64,000 nucleotides of DNA from Spirosoma telluris. GTDB taxonomy: Bacteria > Bacteroidota > Bacteroidia > Cytophagales > Spirosomataceae. The notes below the pieces were generated by a model. It searched no databases. It saw only the letters and a program-made list of their open reading frames with translations, and was not told where the DNA came from. Positions within the stretch are counted from its first letter, which is position 1. Each line of letters starts with the position of its first letter. The stretch is from assembly GCA_003259005.1 (NCBI GenBank), contig QLII01000001.1, positions 6,997,001 through 7,061,000 of the forward strand. The letters run 5' to 3'. The translations under genes were made by a program, and so were the position numbers. This document shows positions 1 through 10,287 of the stretch, in pieces.

Positions 1-127
1 TATAACCATGTGTAAATGTTCCGCCCCCTTTAATACCAAATTCCAGATTAGGAATCGTATTCTGGGCAATAGCTGCCGACGTACTCATCAGAAGTAGCGT
101 GGCTAATGCAAGTTGACTAAATTTCAT
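1..127 (-). CDS. Outer-membrane beta-barrel-like protein, N-terminal part only
   Basis: This is the first 42 codons of a minus-strand gene that runs off the left edge. The start codon is the ATG complement at 125-127. A classical signal peptide is visible: a Lys near the start, a hydrophobic Leu/Ala stretch, then an Ala-Gln cleavage region (IAQ). The mature start reads NLEFGIKGGGTF, which resembles the first strand of PorT/OmpA-like outer-membrane barrel proteins of Bacteroidota; that assignment rests on this short match only. It starts 8 bases after the stop of the SGNH lipoprotein gene, so the two are probably one transcription unit. Confidence 0.6.
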   Translation of the reverse strand, partial: MKFSQLALATLLLMSTSAAIAQNTIPNLEFGIKGGGTFTHGY

Positions 128-135
128 AAGTGAGT

Positions 136-1487
136 TTATTGTTGCAGCAGTACGCGACGGTAGTTAGCTGGATTAACTTGTGGAATCGTGGCGCTGTATT
201 TGGTATTGATTCCTTTAATTATTTCGTTGGCCATCAGCGCATAACCGGCGGGTGTGAGGTGGATACCATCAAGACTAAATACGCCCCCTGAATAAAACTG
301 GAGGTATAGGTAACCCCGCCTTGGGTAATCCCGCCAGCAGCAGCAGCCTGATTTAAAACCGTATTTGGGTCAACGTAGGCAACTCCTTTCGCATCGGCCT
401 GGGCTTTCATGATGCCATCATAAGCGGTAATGGCCGTGTTCAATGCAGTGACTTCATCTGCATCCAGTACATACTGGGTTGGCAATGGATTCGTTGCGCT
501 AAGCCCATAAGGCCCTACTTTGGTGCCTGCAGTAGAACTGCCAATTTTAGCATACTCCAAAGCATTTGGTATCATCAGTAAATCCCCGGTTTTCGTGGCA
601 CGAACGCCCTGCGCTGTCTGAATCACGAGTGCCGTGATAGCTGGAGTAGGGTTATTAAGGGCTAAGTTGATTTGTGCTACAGCCAATGATACCGTTATTG
701 TCGAAAAATAAGGCGTCGTAGTGATGTTTGGAATGCCAATGACAACGCCTTTACGGCCTCCTTCGGTCAGTTTATTCATCGCTGCCGTAAAATTTGTCGT
801 GAACAGGTCGACAGGCGTTAGTGGGGTGGTGCCACCACTAGTCGCATAGCCGAGCGCGTCGTTGTTTCCTAACCAGCAGGAGAAAAACGTAGCCCCATTC
901 AGGTTATCGCTCATATACTGGAAGTACGTAGTGGCGGATGGGTTTGATACCAATCGTTCGAAGTATTGATTTCCAAACCCATAGTTGGAGGTGAGTATAT
1001 CAGAAACTCGAATACCGGGGACACCTAAATTTTGATTGGCATCCGTAAACTTAGTTAATAAGGGTGCCCCCCCTACAACCGTAGTACCCCCTCGTGCAGC
1101 ACCTGGAGCTACCTGTGCGATGGACGTAATCAGGCTAGTGGGGTCAGAGAGCGAGGGAACGCGGATAAGTTTCAGATAGCCAGACCCTGCCGCCTGTGCT
1201 TCGGTGAATAAGGGTTGTACAAAACCACCACCACCAACGGTCGTGAATTGACCCGCCAGAATGCTGGGATATGAGTTAAGCTGGCTATCCCGGTAAAGTC
1301 CTCCATCGGCGTAACCGGCTGTTAGTGAGTTGCCTACTGCTACATACTTCGTAAAATCGGCGCTGCCTTTGGTTGGGGTAACGGTAACCGTACCAGCATT
1401 GGGATCAATATCATTGTTCGTACAGGCATTCAGGCTAACCAATAGGGTCAGAACGAATCCCCAGCGAAACCTATTCATGATTTGCAT
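136..1487 (-). CDS. SGNH/GDSL-family lipoprotein hydrolase (one frameshift)
   Basis: A probable secreted lipoprotein esterase of the SGNH hydrolase family. The N-terminus has a lipoprotein signal ending in LNAC (Cys 22). Block I is GNSLTAG at residues 52-58 with nucleophile Ser 54, and block III is GNND near residue 207. Read in one frame, the protein stops at 234 with a nonsense tail and lacks the catalytic Asp/His block. In the next frame the sequence continues as SLDGIHLTPAGYALMANEI and ends at the TAA at 136-138, which is exactly block V with D..H. Adding one base to the C run at 284-288 joins the two and gives about 450 residues. I therefore treat it as one gene with a probable sequencing gap. 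The substrate is unknown. Confidence 0.85.
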
Positions 1488-1537
1488 TCGGATGTATAGA
1501 TTGGTTGAAAGAAAGATAAAATTGTAAAAAAAGAACG

Positions 1538-1545
1538 CAAAAATA
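1538..1545 (-). promoter_or_regulatory. Candidate -7 box (TATTTTTG) of the SGNH lipoprotein gene
   Basis: The minus strand reads TATTTTTG, a fit to the Bacteroidota -7 consensus TAnnTTTG, about 50 bases upstream of the start at 1487. A TTGG lies 23 bases further upstream, which is slightly too far for an ideal -33 element. The call rests on the motif alone. Confidence 0.3.
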
Positions 1546-1703
1546 ACGGCTTTCTGTTACCCGAGGGCCAATTAATCGTCAAACACCTAATTAGAAAGCG
1601 GCTGGTATTTAAACAAACCTTAAACGCAATCTGTTGTTTGTCACAAATGTGTTGGCGTAATTGCCAGCCGTTATACATGTTTCATTAAAACCATACTAAG
1701 CCA

Positions 1704-2171
1704 ATGGGCCTTTTGTCATTTTTTAAAGGAGTAGGTGAAAAGATTTTTCACAAAGATGAGGTAACTCCAGATCCGGTGCAGGCCGAAAAAGTTGAACCCG
1801 TTCGGGCGCAGGCGCTGCTCGATCACGTAAAGCAACTCGGACTTGCTTACAATAGCTTGACCGTTAAAACAAAAGGAGATACTGTTACCATAACCGGTTC
1901 GGTAAAATCGCAGGAAGATTCGGAAAAAATCGCTCTGGCTGTTGGTAATGTTGAAGGTGTTCAGGCTGTTGATAACCAATTAGTTGTTGATGAACCAACT
2001 CCAGAAGGAAAATATTACACCGTGAAATCGGGTGACTCACTCTCGAAGATCGCTAAAGAAGTTTATGGCGATCCGATGAAGTATGGTATTATTTTCGAAG
2101 CCAATAAACCAATGCTGAAAGATCCAGATCTGATCTATCCAGATCAGGTACTGCGCATTCCGCAATTGTAA
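1704..2171 (+). CDS. lysM: BON- and LysM-domain protein (Kbp/YgaU family)
   Basis: A 155-residue protein with a BON domain (about residues 35-95, core LTVKTKGDTVTITGSV) followed by a LysM domain (about 104-153, KYYTVKSGDSLSKIAKEVYG through the closing YPDQVLRIP). This is the exact architecture and length of E. coli Kbp/YgaU, a potassium-binding protein; in that family the LysM part folds onto the BON part. No signal peptide is present, so it probably acts in the cytoplasm. It stands alone: the gene to the left is on the other strand and an inverted repeat follows at 2202. The potassium role is carried over from the E. coli homologue. Confidence 0.9.
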   Translation: MGLLSFFKGVGEKIFHKDEVTPDPVQAEKVEPVRAQALLDHVKQLGLAYNSLTVKTKGDTVTITGSVKSQEDSEKIALAVGNVEGVQAVDNQLVVDEPTPEGKYYTVKSGDSLSKIAKEVYGDPMKYGIIFEANKPMLKDPDLIYPDQVLRIPQL

Positions 2172-2201
2172 GCTAACGGTTTGTCAAAATAGAATCTAAC
2201 A

Positions 2202-2271
2202 TTGACGGGTTATTGAATGATAAAGCTAATCGTGCTTAATAGCACCACTTTATCACTCGATAACCCGTCAA
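2202..2271. terminator. Long inverted repeat after lysM
   Basis: The arms TTGACGGGTTAT (2202-2213) and ATAACCCGTCAA (2260-2271) pair perfectly. Inside them TGATAAAG (2218-2225) pairs with CTTTATCA (2248-2255), and an innermost hairpin GTGCT/AGCAC lies at 2232-2245. There is no clean T tract, so its role as a terminator is inferred from its position just after the stop codon. Confidence 0.6.
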
Positions 2272-2336
2272 CTTTATAAGGTAGTAACATTTTGGGCCAT
2301 AGGTAGTTCTATTGATCTCAACTCAATGAAAAACTC

Positions 2337-3248
2337 ATGGCCGTTCATTTATTATCGTATCTAAAAGAGCAGTTCACACCTGCGGTTGTCGACCAGATAG
2401 GCAATGAACTGAACGAATCATCGGCTGGTGTACTCAAAGCCATTAACGGCTCCCTACCAGCCCTTCTGGGTGGGCTTACCCGTCGAATTCAGGTAACAGG
2501 AGGTGCCTCATCCATTATTTCATTTTTAGATAAGGAGGATTACAGCTCAATACCCCTCGATGTGAGCCAATCAATTGGTAACCATCCGGCCACTACCCAA
2601 ACGACAGCTGCTGGCCGTGATTTTCTGGATCATATTTTTGGTGATAAACTTACCCGGATTACTGAACTTATCAGTTTGTATAGTGGCACAAAGCCTGCAT
2701 CAGTACTGGCGGTTCTGACGCAGGCAGGTACGGTACTTATGGGCGTGCTTGGTCGACAGGAACAGGAAAAAGGATTAACCGCCGAAAATCTGGAAACGTT
2801 GCTGCTAGGTCAGGCTACCGAGTTCAGACAGGCATTGCCCAGTGGTTTGGATGGCATAGCGAGTTTGTTAGGGTTTAATGATCTTAATACACCCACCGGC
2901 CCACAAACCGAAGTTCAGGGTGCTGATAACCTCAGTGGAACAGTTATCAATCCGAACATTCCTAAAAGTACCGAAGGCGAACGCCAACATGAGAATGTCC
3001 GCTGGCTCCGCTGGGCTATGATTGCTATAGCTATATTAGTAGCTGCTCTGCTTATACAAAAGTGCAGCGAAAACCAGAACGGGGTCGATGGTGTTAGCAC
3101 AGACTCCACTGCCCGCGTTGAATCCAATGCTGTGGAAGATACATCAGCAGCCACAAAAGAAAGTATTCGGGAGGCCCATGGGCAATCAGCTGACTCAACA
3201 GTACCTGGTCCGCTTGGTATTCGCGATTCGTCGAAGACAAGTCGGTAA
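2337..3248 (+). CDS. DUF937-domain protein with one membrane segment
   Basis: A 303-residue protein. The first ~180 residues are the DUF937 type (YLKEQFTPAVVDQIGNEL, then GSLPALLGGL), a helical region rich in Gly/Ala/Leu. One membrane span lies at about 223-241 (AMIAIAILVAALLIQ), followed by a polar Ser/Asp/Glu-rich tail to the end. In many Bacteroidota homologues an OmpA-like peptidoglycan-binding domain follows the membrane span; none is visible here, so this is a shorter form. Function unknown. The start was taken at the ATG at 2337 because the upstream ATG at 2327 is in another frame. Confidence 0.8.
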   Translation: MAVHLLSYLKEQFTPAVVDQIGNELNESSAGVLKAINGSLPALLGGLTRRIQVTGGASSIISFLDKEDYSSIPLDVSQSIGNHPATTQTTAAGRDFLDHIFGDKLTRITELISLYSGTKPASVLAVLTQAGTVLMGVLGRQEQEKGLTAENLETLLLGQATEFRQALPSGLDGIASLLGFNDLNTPTGPQTEVQGADNLSGTVINPNIPKSTEGERQHENVRWLRWAMIAIAILVAALLIQKCSENQNGVDGVSTDSTARVESNAVEDTSAATKESIREAHGQSADSTVPGPLGIRDSSKTSR

Positions 3249-3306
3249 GTGTGTAGGGATTAGTTAACTTGCGCCCTTACTTGGTTCACTAACTTACTGA
3301 CGTTTT

Positions 3307-4191
3307 ATGTTTGTTGACGCCATTGAACGCGTTGATTTATTTACCCGCCCTTTGCATTCGATTGTCCGGCTCTATGGTCACGATGGGATTGTGCCCGGTA
3401 CGGCTACACTTTTTTTTGTGAATCAGGAAGGCTATGCCATTACCTGTAAGCACGTTGCGGATCTGGTTGCCCAGGCTGATGCCATTTTTCATAATTATCA
3501 GGAGTTTCAGGGTGCACGAAGAAATGTGCTGAAAGAAAAAAATGCGGCCTATCTGATTAGCCAGTTAGAAACGAAATTCAAACTGAGCATAGACACCATT
3601 ATTCGGATACGAAATAATTTTGTCGGCTGTGTTGATCAATTTCAGCAGCTCCACATTGAGCGGCACCCAACCCAGGACCTGGCTCTACTCCGTTTTGAGG
3701 GCTATAACCGGTTGCTCTATCGGTCGCACGCAACTTTTCTGGGTGACTCAAGCCGCATAAAGCCAGGCCGAAGTCTGTGCCGACTAGGGTATCCTTTTCC
3801 GGAATTTACCAACTTCCGCTATAACCCTTCAATCGACGACATTGAGTGGAATACGTCGGGACGTACCAGTTCCCCATCTTTTCCAATTGATGGGATTGTA
3901 ACCCGATTAGTGGGCGATGCAAACGGCATTACGGGTATCGAACTGAGTACACCCGGCTTGCGGGGCCAAAGTGGCGGCCCTTTGTTCGATACCAATGGTC
4001 TGATCTACGGGATGCAGTCAGTCACGAGCCATTTACATCTTGGTTTCGATATCGAAGATCATGAAGTACTCGTGAATGGACGCAAAAGGCGGGTCTCAAA
4101 TTACCCCTTTCTGAATGTGGGAAAATGCGTTCATGTCGATGTGATCAAAGCTTTTTTGCGTGAGAAAGGCGTCACGTTTTATGAGGGGTAG
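3307..4191 (+). CDS. Trypsin-like serine protease domain protein
   Basis: A 294-residue protein with a trypsin-fold protease core and a readable triad: His 49 in ITCKHV, Asp 124 in QDLALLRF, and Ser 222 in GLRGQSGGPLF. This resembles the HtrA/S1C and Trypsin_2 families, but there is no PDZ domain and no signal peptide, so it may be cytoplasmic. A 40-residue insertion rich in charged and aromatic residues sits between the His and Asp segments. It lies alone between two plus-strand genes and is followed by a strong terminator at 4229. Substrate unknown. Confidence 0.85.
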   Translation: MFVDAIERVDLFTRPLHSIVRLYGHDGIVPGTATLFFVNQEGYAITCKHVADLVAQADAIFHNYQEFQGARRNVLKEKNAAYLISQLETKFKLSIDTIIRIRNNFVGCVDQFQQLHIERHPTQDLALLRFEGYNRLLYRSHATFLGDSSRIKPGRSLCRLGYPFPEFTNFRYNPSIDDIEWNTSGRTSSPSFPIDGIVTRLVGDANGITGIELSTPGLRGQSGGPLFDTNGLIYGMQSVTSHLHLGFDIEDHEVLVNGRKRRVSNYPFLNVGKCVHVDVIKAFLREKGVTFYEG

Positions 4192-4228
4192 CCATTGAGT
4201 CTGGTAGTCGAATCGCTAAGACTTTAGG

Positions 4229-4265
4229 GCGTTGGCTGTATCTTTGCACAGCCAACGCTTTTTTT
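4229..4265 (+). terminator. Rho-independent terminator abutting the next start codon
   Basis: The stem GCGTTGGCTGT (4229-4239) pairs with ACAGCCAACGC (4248-4258) around an 8-base loop, followed by seven T bases (4259-4265). The next base, 4266, is the A of the M20 peptidase ATG. Confidence 0.85.
4239..4246 (+). promoter_or_regulatory. Candidate -7 box TATCTTTG inside the terminator loop
   Basis: TATCTTTG matches TAnnTTTG and lies 20-27 bases before the ATG at 4266, inside the loop of the terminator of the previous gene. It would give a leader of about ten bases. No clear TTG lies at the usual distance upstream, so this rests on the -7 box and position. Confidence 0.5.
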
Positions 4266-5351
4266 ATGCCTCAACTAAACGCTCAACAGTCAACGTATAC
4301 CGACCTTTCGGCCGATGCCTTTGCGTTGCTTAAACACCTGATAGCGATTCCGTCGTTTAGTCGGCAGGAAGACCAGACCGCAACGCAAATCGAATCGTTT
4401 TTCCAGGGAAAACAGATTCCGTTTAAACGGCTGAAAAACAACGTTTGGGCACAGAATCGTCACTTCGACCCGGATAAACCGACCCTGTTGTTGAACTCTC
4501 ACCACGACACGGTAAAACCAAATCCATCGTGGACACTCGATCCATTTGAACCACTTGAGCGTGATGAGAAGCTGTTTGGCTTAGGGAGTAATGATGCAGG
4601 TGGCTGTTTGGTATCGTTACTGGCTACCTTCGCTTACTTTTATGATCGGCCCGGTATGACCTATAATATAGTAATGGCAGCAACGGCCGAAGAAGAAATT
4701 TCGGGCCGTGATGGGCTGGAACTACTCTTGGCTGAATTACCCCCAATTAGTTTTGCCATTGTAGGCGAACCCACAGAGATGCAATTGGCCATTGCCGAAA
4801 AAGGGTTACTCGTACTTGATTGCACCGCACATGGCGTAAGTGGTCATGCCGCCCGCGACGAGGGAGATAACGCTATTTACAAAGCAATTCGGGATATAAA
4901 CTGGCTTACAACGTACCAATTTCCGAAGGTGTCACCAACGCTGGGGCCAGTTAAACTATCGGTAACGATCATTAACGCTGGAACGCAGCATAACGTTGTG
5001 CCCGATACCTGCACCTTCACAATCGATGTACGCGTAACTGAGCAGTACACCCTCGAAGAAGTTATTCAAACTATAAAGGCTAATATTGACGCTGAGGTGA
5101 AACCCCGCTCCATTCGACTTAAACCATCGTCTATTCCATCCGACCATCCTATTGTACTGGCTGGCCTTGCCTTGGGCCGCTATACCTATGGTTCACCAAC
5201 CACCTCTGATCAGGCCGTTTTAAGCTGCCCGTCACTCAAATGCGGCCCAGGTCATTCGGCCCGGTCACATTCGGCTGACGAGTTTATTTACGTTCGGGAA
5301 ATAGGCGAGGGTATAAAGGGCTATATCCAGATGTTGGAGCAAGTTGTTTAA
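4266..5351 (+). CDS. argE: M20-family metallopeptidase, ArgE-like deacylase
   Basis: A 361-residue di-zinc hydrolase of the ArgE/DapE/CPG2 family. Visible ligands are His 79 and Asp 81 in NSHHDTVKP, Asp 110 in GSNDAGGC, the catalytic Glu pair in ATAEEEISG near 142, Glu 168 in VGEPT and the C-terminal HSADEF His. The dimerisation lid starts near 175 (LVLDCTAHGVSGHAA). In Bacteroidota, proteins of this type remove the N-acyl group from ornithine or citrulline in arginine synthesis. No other arg genes lie nearby, so the exact substrate is an inference and DapE-like activity remains possible. Confidence 0.8.
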   Translation: MPQLNAQQSTYTDLSADAFALLKHLIAIPSFSRQEDQTATQIESFFQGKQIPFKRLKNNVWAQNRHFDPDKPTLLLNSHHDTVKPNPSWTLDPFEPLERDEKLFGLGSNDAGGCLVSLLATFAYFYDRPGMTYNIVMAATAEEEISGRDGLELLLAELPPISFAIVGEPTEMQLAIAEKGLLVLDCTAHGVSGHAARDEGDNAIYKAIRDINWLTTYQFPKVSPTLGPVKLSVTIINAGTQHNVVPDTCTFTIDVRVTEQYTLEEVIQTIKANIDAEVKPRSIRLKPSSIPSDHPIVLAGLALGRYTYGSPTTSDQAVLSCPSLKCGPGHSARSHSADEFIYVREIGEGIKGYIQMLEQVV

Positions 5352-5383
5352 GCAACGATCCTGGCCTATTTACTCCAGCATAG

Positions 5384-5923
5384 TTACTCCGTCGTACACA
5401 TCGTATACAACTTGTTGCGAGCTCGTAGCAACCTCATCTTGATTGCACTCTCCGATAGGTGAAATTGACCACTGATGGCTTTTATTGAGAAGCCCTCTTC
5501 GTACTTGAGCCGTAATAAGGCTACTTCCTGGCTTGTCAGGTCGTTCATCATACACTCCATAACATGCCATTGAGTTGATGTAGACTGATCCGATTCGGCT
5601 GCTATATTTATTGACTTATCAGATATGGCCTCAATGCGAATCCGTTTGCGCAATCGAAGTTGATCGAGGCAATGATTGTGTGCAATTGAATATAGCCAGG
5701 AAGAAAATGATGAGCGGTTTTTGAATGTGTTTAGTTTAAAATATACCTTAATGAAGATATCCTGAGTAAAGTCTTTCGAGGTTTCCGGATCTTGGGTCAT
5801 TGAAAGGCATTTCTGATAAACTTTACTGACATACCGATTGTAGATAGCTTCAAAAGTATCTTTGTCCTTTGTGCTTTGGCAAAAAGTAATTCCTTTGGAC
5901 GTAGCCAAATGGGTATTTTCCAT
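5384..5923 (-). CDS. RNA polymerase sigma factor, ECF type
   Basis: A 179-residue sigma-70 family protein with region 2 at about 25-93 (FEAIYNRYVSKVYQKCL, then SSWLYSIAHNHCLDQLR) and region 4 at about 120-172 (LTSQEVALLRLKYEEGFSIKAI, then SESAIKMRLLRARNKL). This is the standard two-domain ECF form. No FecR-type anti-sigma gene adjoins it; the next gene upstream on the same strand is the hybrid two-component regulator, whose stop is 319 bases away. Its targets cannot be read from the window. Confidence 0.92.
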   Translation of the reverse strand: MENTHLATSKGITFCQSTKDKDTFEAIYNRYVSKVYQKCLSMTQDPETSKDFTQDIFIKVYFKLNTFKNRSSFSSWLYSIAHNHCLDQLRLRKRIRIEAISDKSINIAAESDQSTSTQWHVMECMMNDLTSQEVALLRLKYEEGFSIKAISGQFHLSESAIKMRLLRARNKLYTMCTTE

Positions 5924-6242
5924 GATGTAATGAATGAGTTAAGTGGCTATTGAATACATCGAACGAGTGATAGTCGATGAACTCATTAGCCTTTAAGTTA
6001 CGGTAGGTAGGTAATCAACTTGTGTGTATTGAGAGGACTGCTTCAGGGCATAGATCAGATTCGATAAACAGCGAGTAATGAATACGCAAAGGTGAGCTAA
6101 TTCATGCTATAAAGGCTGGTGATTTTGTATCAAAAACAGGTACTTACATCCCAGACACCCTATTGTTAGTCCATTTTATAGGATATTAATAGACTATATT
6201 TTTATTTTAAGGTACTAAAAATACAATTTATATACTTAGTGT
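5924..6242. other. Gap between sigma factor and hybrid regulator
   Basis: 319 bases without a credible gene. The part near 6130-6240 is very AT-rich (runs such as TATATTTTTATTTTAAGG). It must hold the sigma factor promoter, but I find no convincing TAnnTTTG box on the minus strand and no hairpin terminator for the regulator. Confidence 0.6.
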
Positions 6243-9200
6243 TTAATTGGTTCGAGAAAAGGTGGAGGGTGTCATTTGATACACTTTTCGGAATGATCGG
6301 GCAAAATAAGAAGGGTCTTCAAAGCCAACCAGATAGGCCGTTTCAGATACCGAGTGCCCTTCGCGTAGAAATTGAGCCGCTCGTTTTAGTCGGTAATTGC
6401 GGATGAATTCACCGGTTGATGTATCGGCAAGAGCTCTTAGTTTCCGGTGTAGATTCATACGACTCATGCCGCTCGCCAGGGTTAGTTCTTCGGCCCCGAA
6501 CGCTGCTTCGTCAAGATGTTCCTCTACTAGTTGACAAAGCTTCTCAATGAGTGGATCGGTAGGAGCGGGTGCCTTGGTAGGTGGGTCGGTGCTGGTGATA
6601 CTGGCCAATACCCATTGCTGCAATTGCCGACGCTGTTCCAAAAGGTTACGTATCCGCAACTGAAGTTCCTGTATATGAAATGGCTTGGCTATATAACCAT
6701 CGGCTCCTAAAGATAAACCTTCCAGTCGATCGTCAACAGATACTTTGGCGGTTAGTAACACAACCGGAATATGACTGGTACGCGGATCTTTTTTTAATTT
6801 GTGACAGAGTGTATAGCCGTCCATGATGGGCATCATCACGTCGCTAATAATTAAATCGGGTACCAGATTAATTGCCTGCTCCCAGCCTTCATATCCATTT
6901 TTAGCCTGATGGACGGTATAAGTACCCAATAAATTTTCGACGATGAAATCCCGCAGAATCTCGTTATCTTCAACAAGAAGTATGAGCGAGGTTTTGTCAG
7001 CTTGGTTCTCTGATGGGATATCCTTGGCCCTAATCTCCGATTTTACTGACGCTGATTGTATATCCAGTTTAGTAGGCGGAAGCGGGTATTTTTCCTGTGG
7101 GCTAGTCGATGGACGATAGGGTAAAAGAAGGGTAAACGTGGTTCCCAGACCTGGCTGGCTGGTTACTTGAATCGTACCGGACTGGAGTTCTGTCAGTTCT
7201 TTCACCAGGGCTAGCCCAATACCCGCACCTTCCCCGTTGTTTTGAGAAGTTTGCCCATATTTTAGTACGTCGATAGAACCATTTTCTGCCTGATAAAATC
7301 GGTCGAATATAAACGGTAATTTCTCCGGTGAAATACCGATACCATTATCAGAAATAGTTAGTTGAAGCCAGGTTTCTTGTTGGGGATATTGACGTCTTAA
7401 CTTAGCTGATTTATAAGAGGCAGCGGTCAACTCTACAGCTACTTTTCCACCTATAGGTGTAAATTTCAGTGCATTCGCCAATAGATTAGTTATAATTCTT
7501 GCCAGTTTTTCGGCATCAAACCAGGCCTGTTTATGCAGCTCCCCGGCCTGAAATGTTAACTGAATTTTTTTTTCCTCTGCGTGCGACTCAAATGAGTGCA
7601 CCAGTTGTTGTATAAATGCCTGCAAATCACCCGAACTTTCATTTACCCGGAGAACATTCGCTTCTGCTTTTGATAGGTCGATTAGTTGGTTGACTAACTC
7701 CAGGATTTGTACTGCATTTTGATTGATTAAGCCAAGCTGGTATTGGTCATCATTGCTTTTTAATCGCTTCTTTAATGTTTCTACAGGCCCCATAATTAAG
7801 GTTAATGGAGTCCTGAACTCGTGCGCAATGTTCGTAAAAAAGCGTGCCTTCATGGCGTCGATTTTCTTTAGTTGCTTTGCTTCCTGCTGGTTCACGTAGG
7901 ATCGAACCAGCGTATAGACTACTATGGCCGCACCGGCAAGGTATAACAGAATAGCCCACCAGGTAGCCCACCAGGGCGGGTGAATTATTAAATTCAGTAC
8001 CCGGATATGCTTACTCCAGATACCTGATGTGTTCGATGCATTTAACTTAAGGGTATAAGTGCCCCAGCGCAAAGCGGTGTATTGAACAGTTGGTTCATTT
8101 GTTTCAATCCATTCTTCATTCAGACCAACTAACTGATAACGATACCGGATTTTTCCGTGCCGATTATATTGCAAAGCTGCATACCCAATGGTAATAAAGT
8201 TTTGGTCATAAGATAAATCTAGTTGGCTAATTGCCTGCACAGGTAGTGAATTTGTTAATGGCCCTGGTACAATCGACTGGTTATTTAATTGAATATTGGT
8301 GATTTGTATGGGGGCTGGTAGGTGTCGTCTTTTAATTGACGGGGGTAAAAAGAGATTATTCCATCTAGCCCACCCATTAGGATGAGGTCGTTCGGAAGGT
8401 GCAGAAAATGAAAACGGTTAAATTCGTCCTCCAGAAGGCCGTCTTCGGAGGTATAAGTACGGGTCTGAAAAGATCGGCGATCCATCCGACAAAGTCCCTG
8501 ATTTGTACCAATCCATAGAAAGCCCTGCTGATCAGGTATGGCAGAATAAATTACGTTATTGGGTAAACCCGTTTGGGTAGAAAATCGACGGCAGATACCC
8601 GTTCGCTTATCAAAGCGACACAGGCCACTCCCGAATGTGCCCACCCATAAGATTGTTTGATCAAGCGGATCATCGAATAAACAAAATAGTTGGTTGCTGC
8701 TCAGCGAAGCTGGATTCTTTGAGTCATACTTGTACGAAGAGATCTGTCCGTTACGACGATCTACCCGATAAAGCCCTTTTGTATCAGTTGCTAGCCACAG
8801 AGCCTGCTTATCGACCACGGCCTGAAGTATTTCTCCTTCTATAGTCCTGTAAGGAGAAATGCGTAGTCTCGATGTACTCGCTGGGTTGTTGGCGCGAAGG
8901 GGGTGCTGAAAAGGTTGCCATCGATCATTTTCGTACCACATTGCGAGTGAATCTGTTACGATCCAGACATGGCCTTCGGGATCGGTAGCCATTGGGGCTA
9001 TCGGTTTATCCCAGGCACGTCTTAATTGTATGGTAGCAGGAACTGCAATCGAGGTAACTTGTTTTGTCTGTAGATCAAGCTGGTAAAAGCGCCTGTTGCC
9101 CATATTAAACCACAGTTTTCGCGCTTTATCAATTGTATACCGAAAGAAATAGGGTAATGCCTTTTTGGCTTCAACCGGAACTTGGGATGCAGGTATGCCT

Positions 9201-10287
9201 AACTCCCGAACGAACAGATCTGTATAGAAATCATGTTGGTAGGGTATAGCCTGAAACATATCGGCTCTAAGATTATATTTACGTATACCGTCTTTGTTGG
9301 TACCTACCCATAATACATCCGAGCGGTCAATCAGTAGACTACGCAAGGCTATTTCCTTAGGCCATTTCGCCAATACGTTAATGCCTTTTGTTTCACTAAA
9401 TCGTAGTAAGTCATTATATTGATTACTAAAGTAAATACTACCCTTACTATCTATGACAATACTCTTGTTCTGCCAGGGCGGAATAATGCTTTCTATGGGA
9501 GGGAGTGCAAACGACTGAATACGACCGGATTGGGGTTCCAGAATGTGCACAGAACGATTCGATAGAATGAACAACTCCCCATTGGGCCGCAGGACTATGC
9601 CTCTGACATCATTATTGGGAAGGGGTACTTTATGAACTGATCAGTTAACGGATCGAGCCGATAAAGTCCTTCTCTATTGGATAGCCAGATTGTTCCTTGT
9701 TTGTCTTGCGCGAAAGCGCTGTAGTCCGAATAAGACGATCGAAGCTGATATTGCCGCAAATGGCGGGTAGCGGGATCAATACAGGCAATCTTACTGGAAC
9801 GAAAACTAAGCCATAACTGACCCTTTTGATCAAAATAATGTGTCTGAATAACATCCTGACCCAATTGGCGCTTGAAAAAAGGCTCTCTGGAGAAATTGAT
9901 GAATTTTTCCTGTAAAGGGTCTAAAATATCAATATCGTTAAGGTCACTGAATACCCATATTCGCCCTTGTTTATCCAGACTTAAAGCGGAAAGGCTAGCT
10001 GAGGAAATACCCGGTGTACTATCTGTGGTAGGTTGAAACACTTTAAAATTCTTCCCATCGTAACGGCACAGACCATCGCGGGTAGCCATCCAGATAAAAC
10101 CTTGCTGGTCCTGCACAATAGCAGGGACAAAGGCCTGGGGGAGCCCTTGTTTACTAGTAATGACCTCCGGTTGTGGTAATGTACTAGCCTGACCATATAC
10201 TGATACCGTATTTTTAGTAATAAGTGTCAGTAGAAATAGAATCAATACAAAGACTACTTGTCGGTAATAAATCAAAACCGAATTCAT
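6243..10287 (-). CDS. Hybrid two-component system protein (propeller, kinase, receiver, AraC), two frameshifts
   Basis: A one-protein two-component system typical of Bacteroidota, reconstructed to about 1348 residues. In order: signal/membrane anchor near the start, two-component-regulator propeller repeats (RDGLCRYDG, then WIGTNQGLCRMD), a Y_Y_Y-type domain, a membrane span, HisKA with His in IAHEFRTPL, HATPase (NALKFTP, DNGIGI, GAGIGLAL), a receiver with Asp in ISDVMMP, and an AraC helix-turn-helix (VGFEDPSYFARSFRKVY). The reading is broken twice. One extra base in the G run at 9622-9625 yields KYPLPNNDVRGIVLRPNG, and one in the G run at 8310-8314 yields YQPPIQITNIQL; both restore family sequence. 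Divergent from the GH29 fucosidase, it probably senses a periplasmic sugar and controls that gene. Confidence 0.9.

Noticed and set aside
1475..1678. 67-residue minus-strand ORF
   Set aside because: It lies over the start and promoter region of the SGNH gene, has no family resemblance and no start context.
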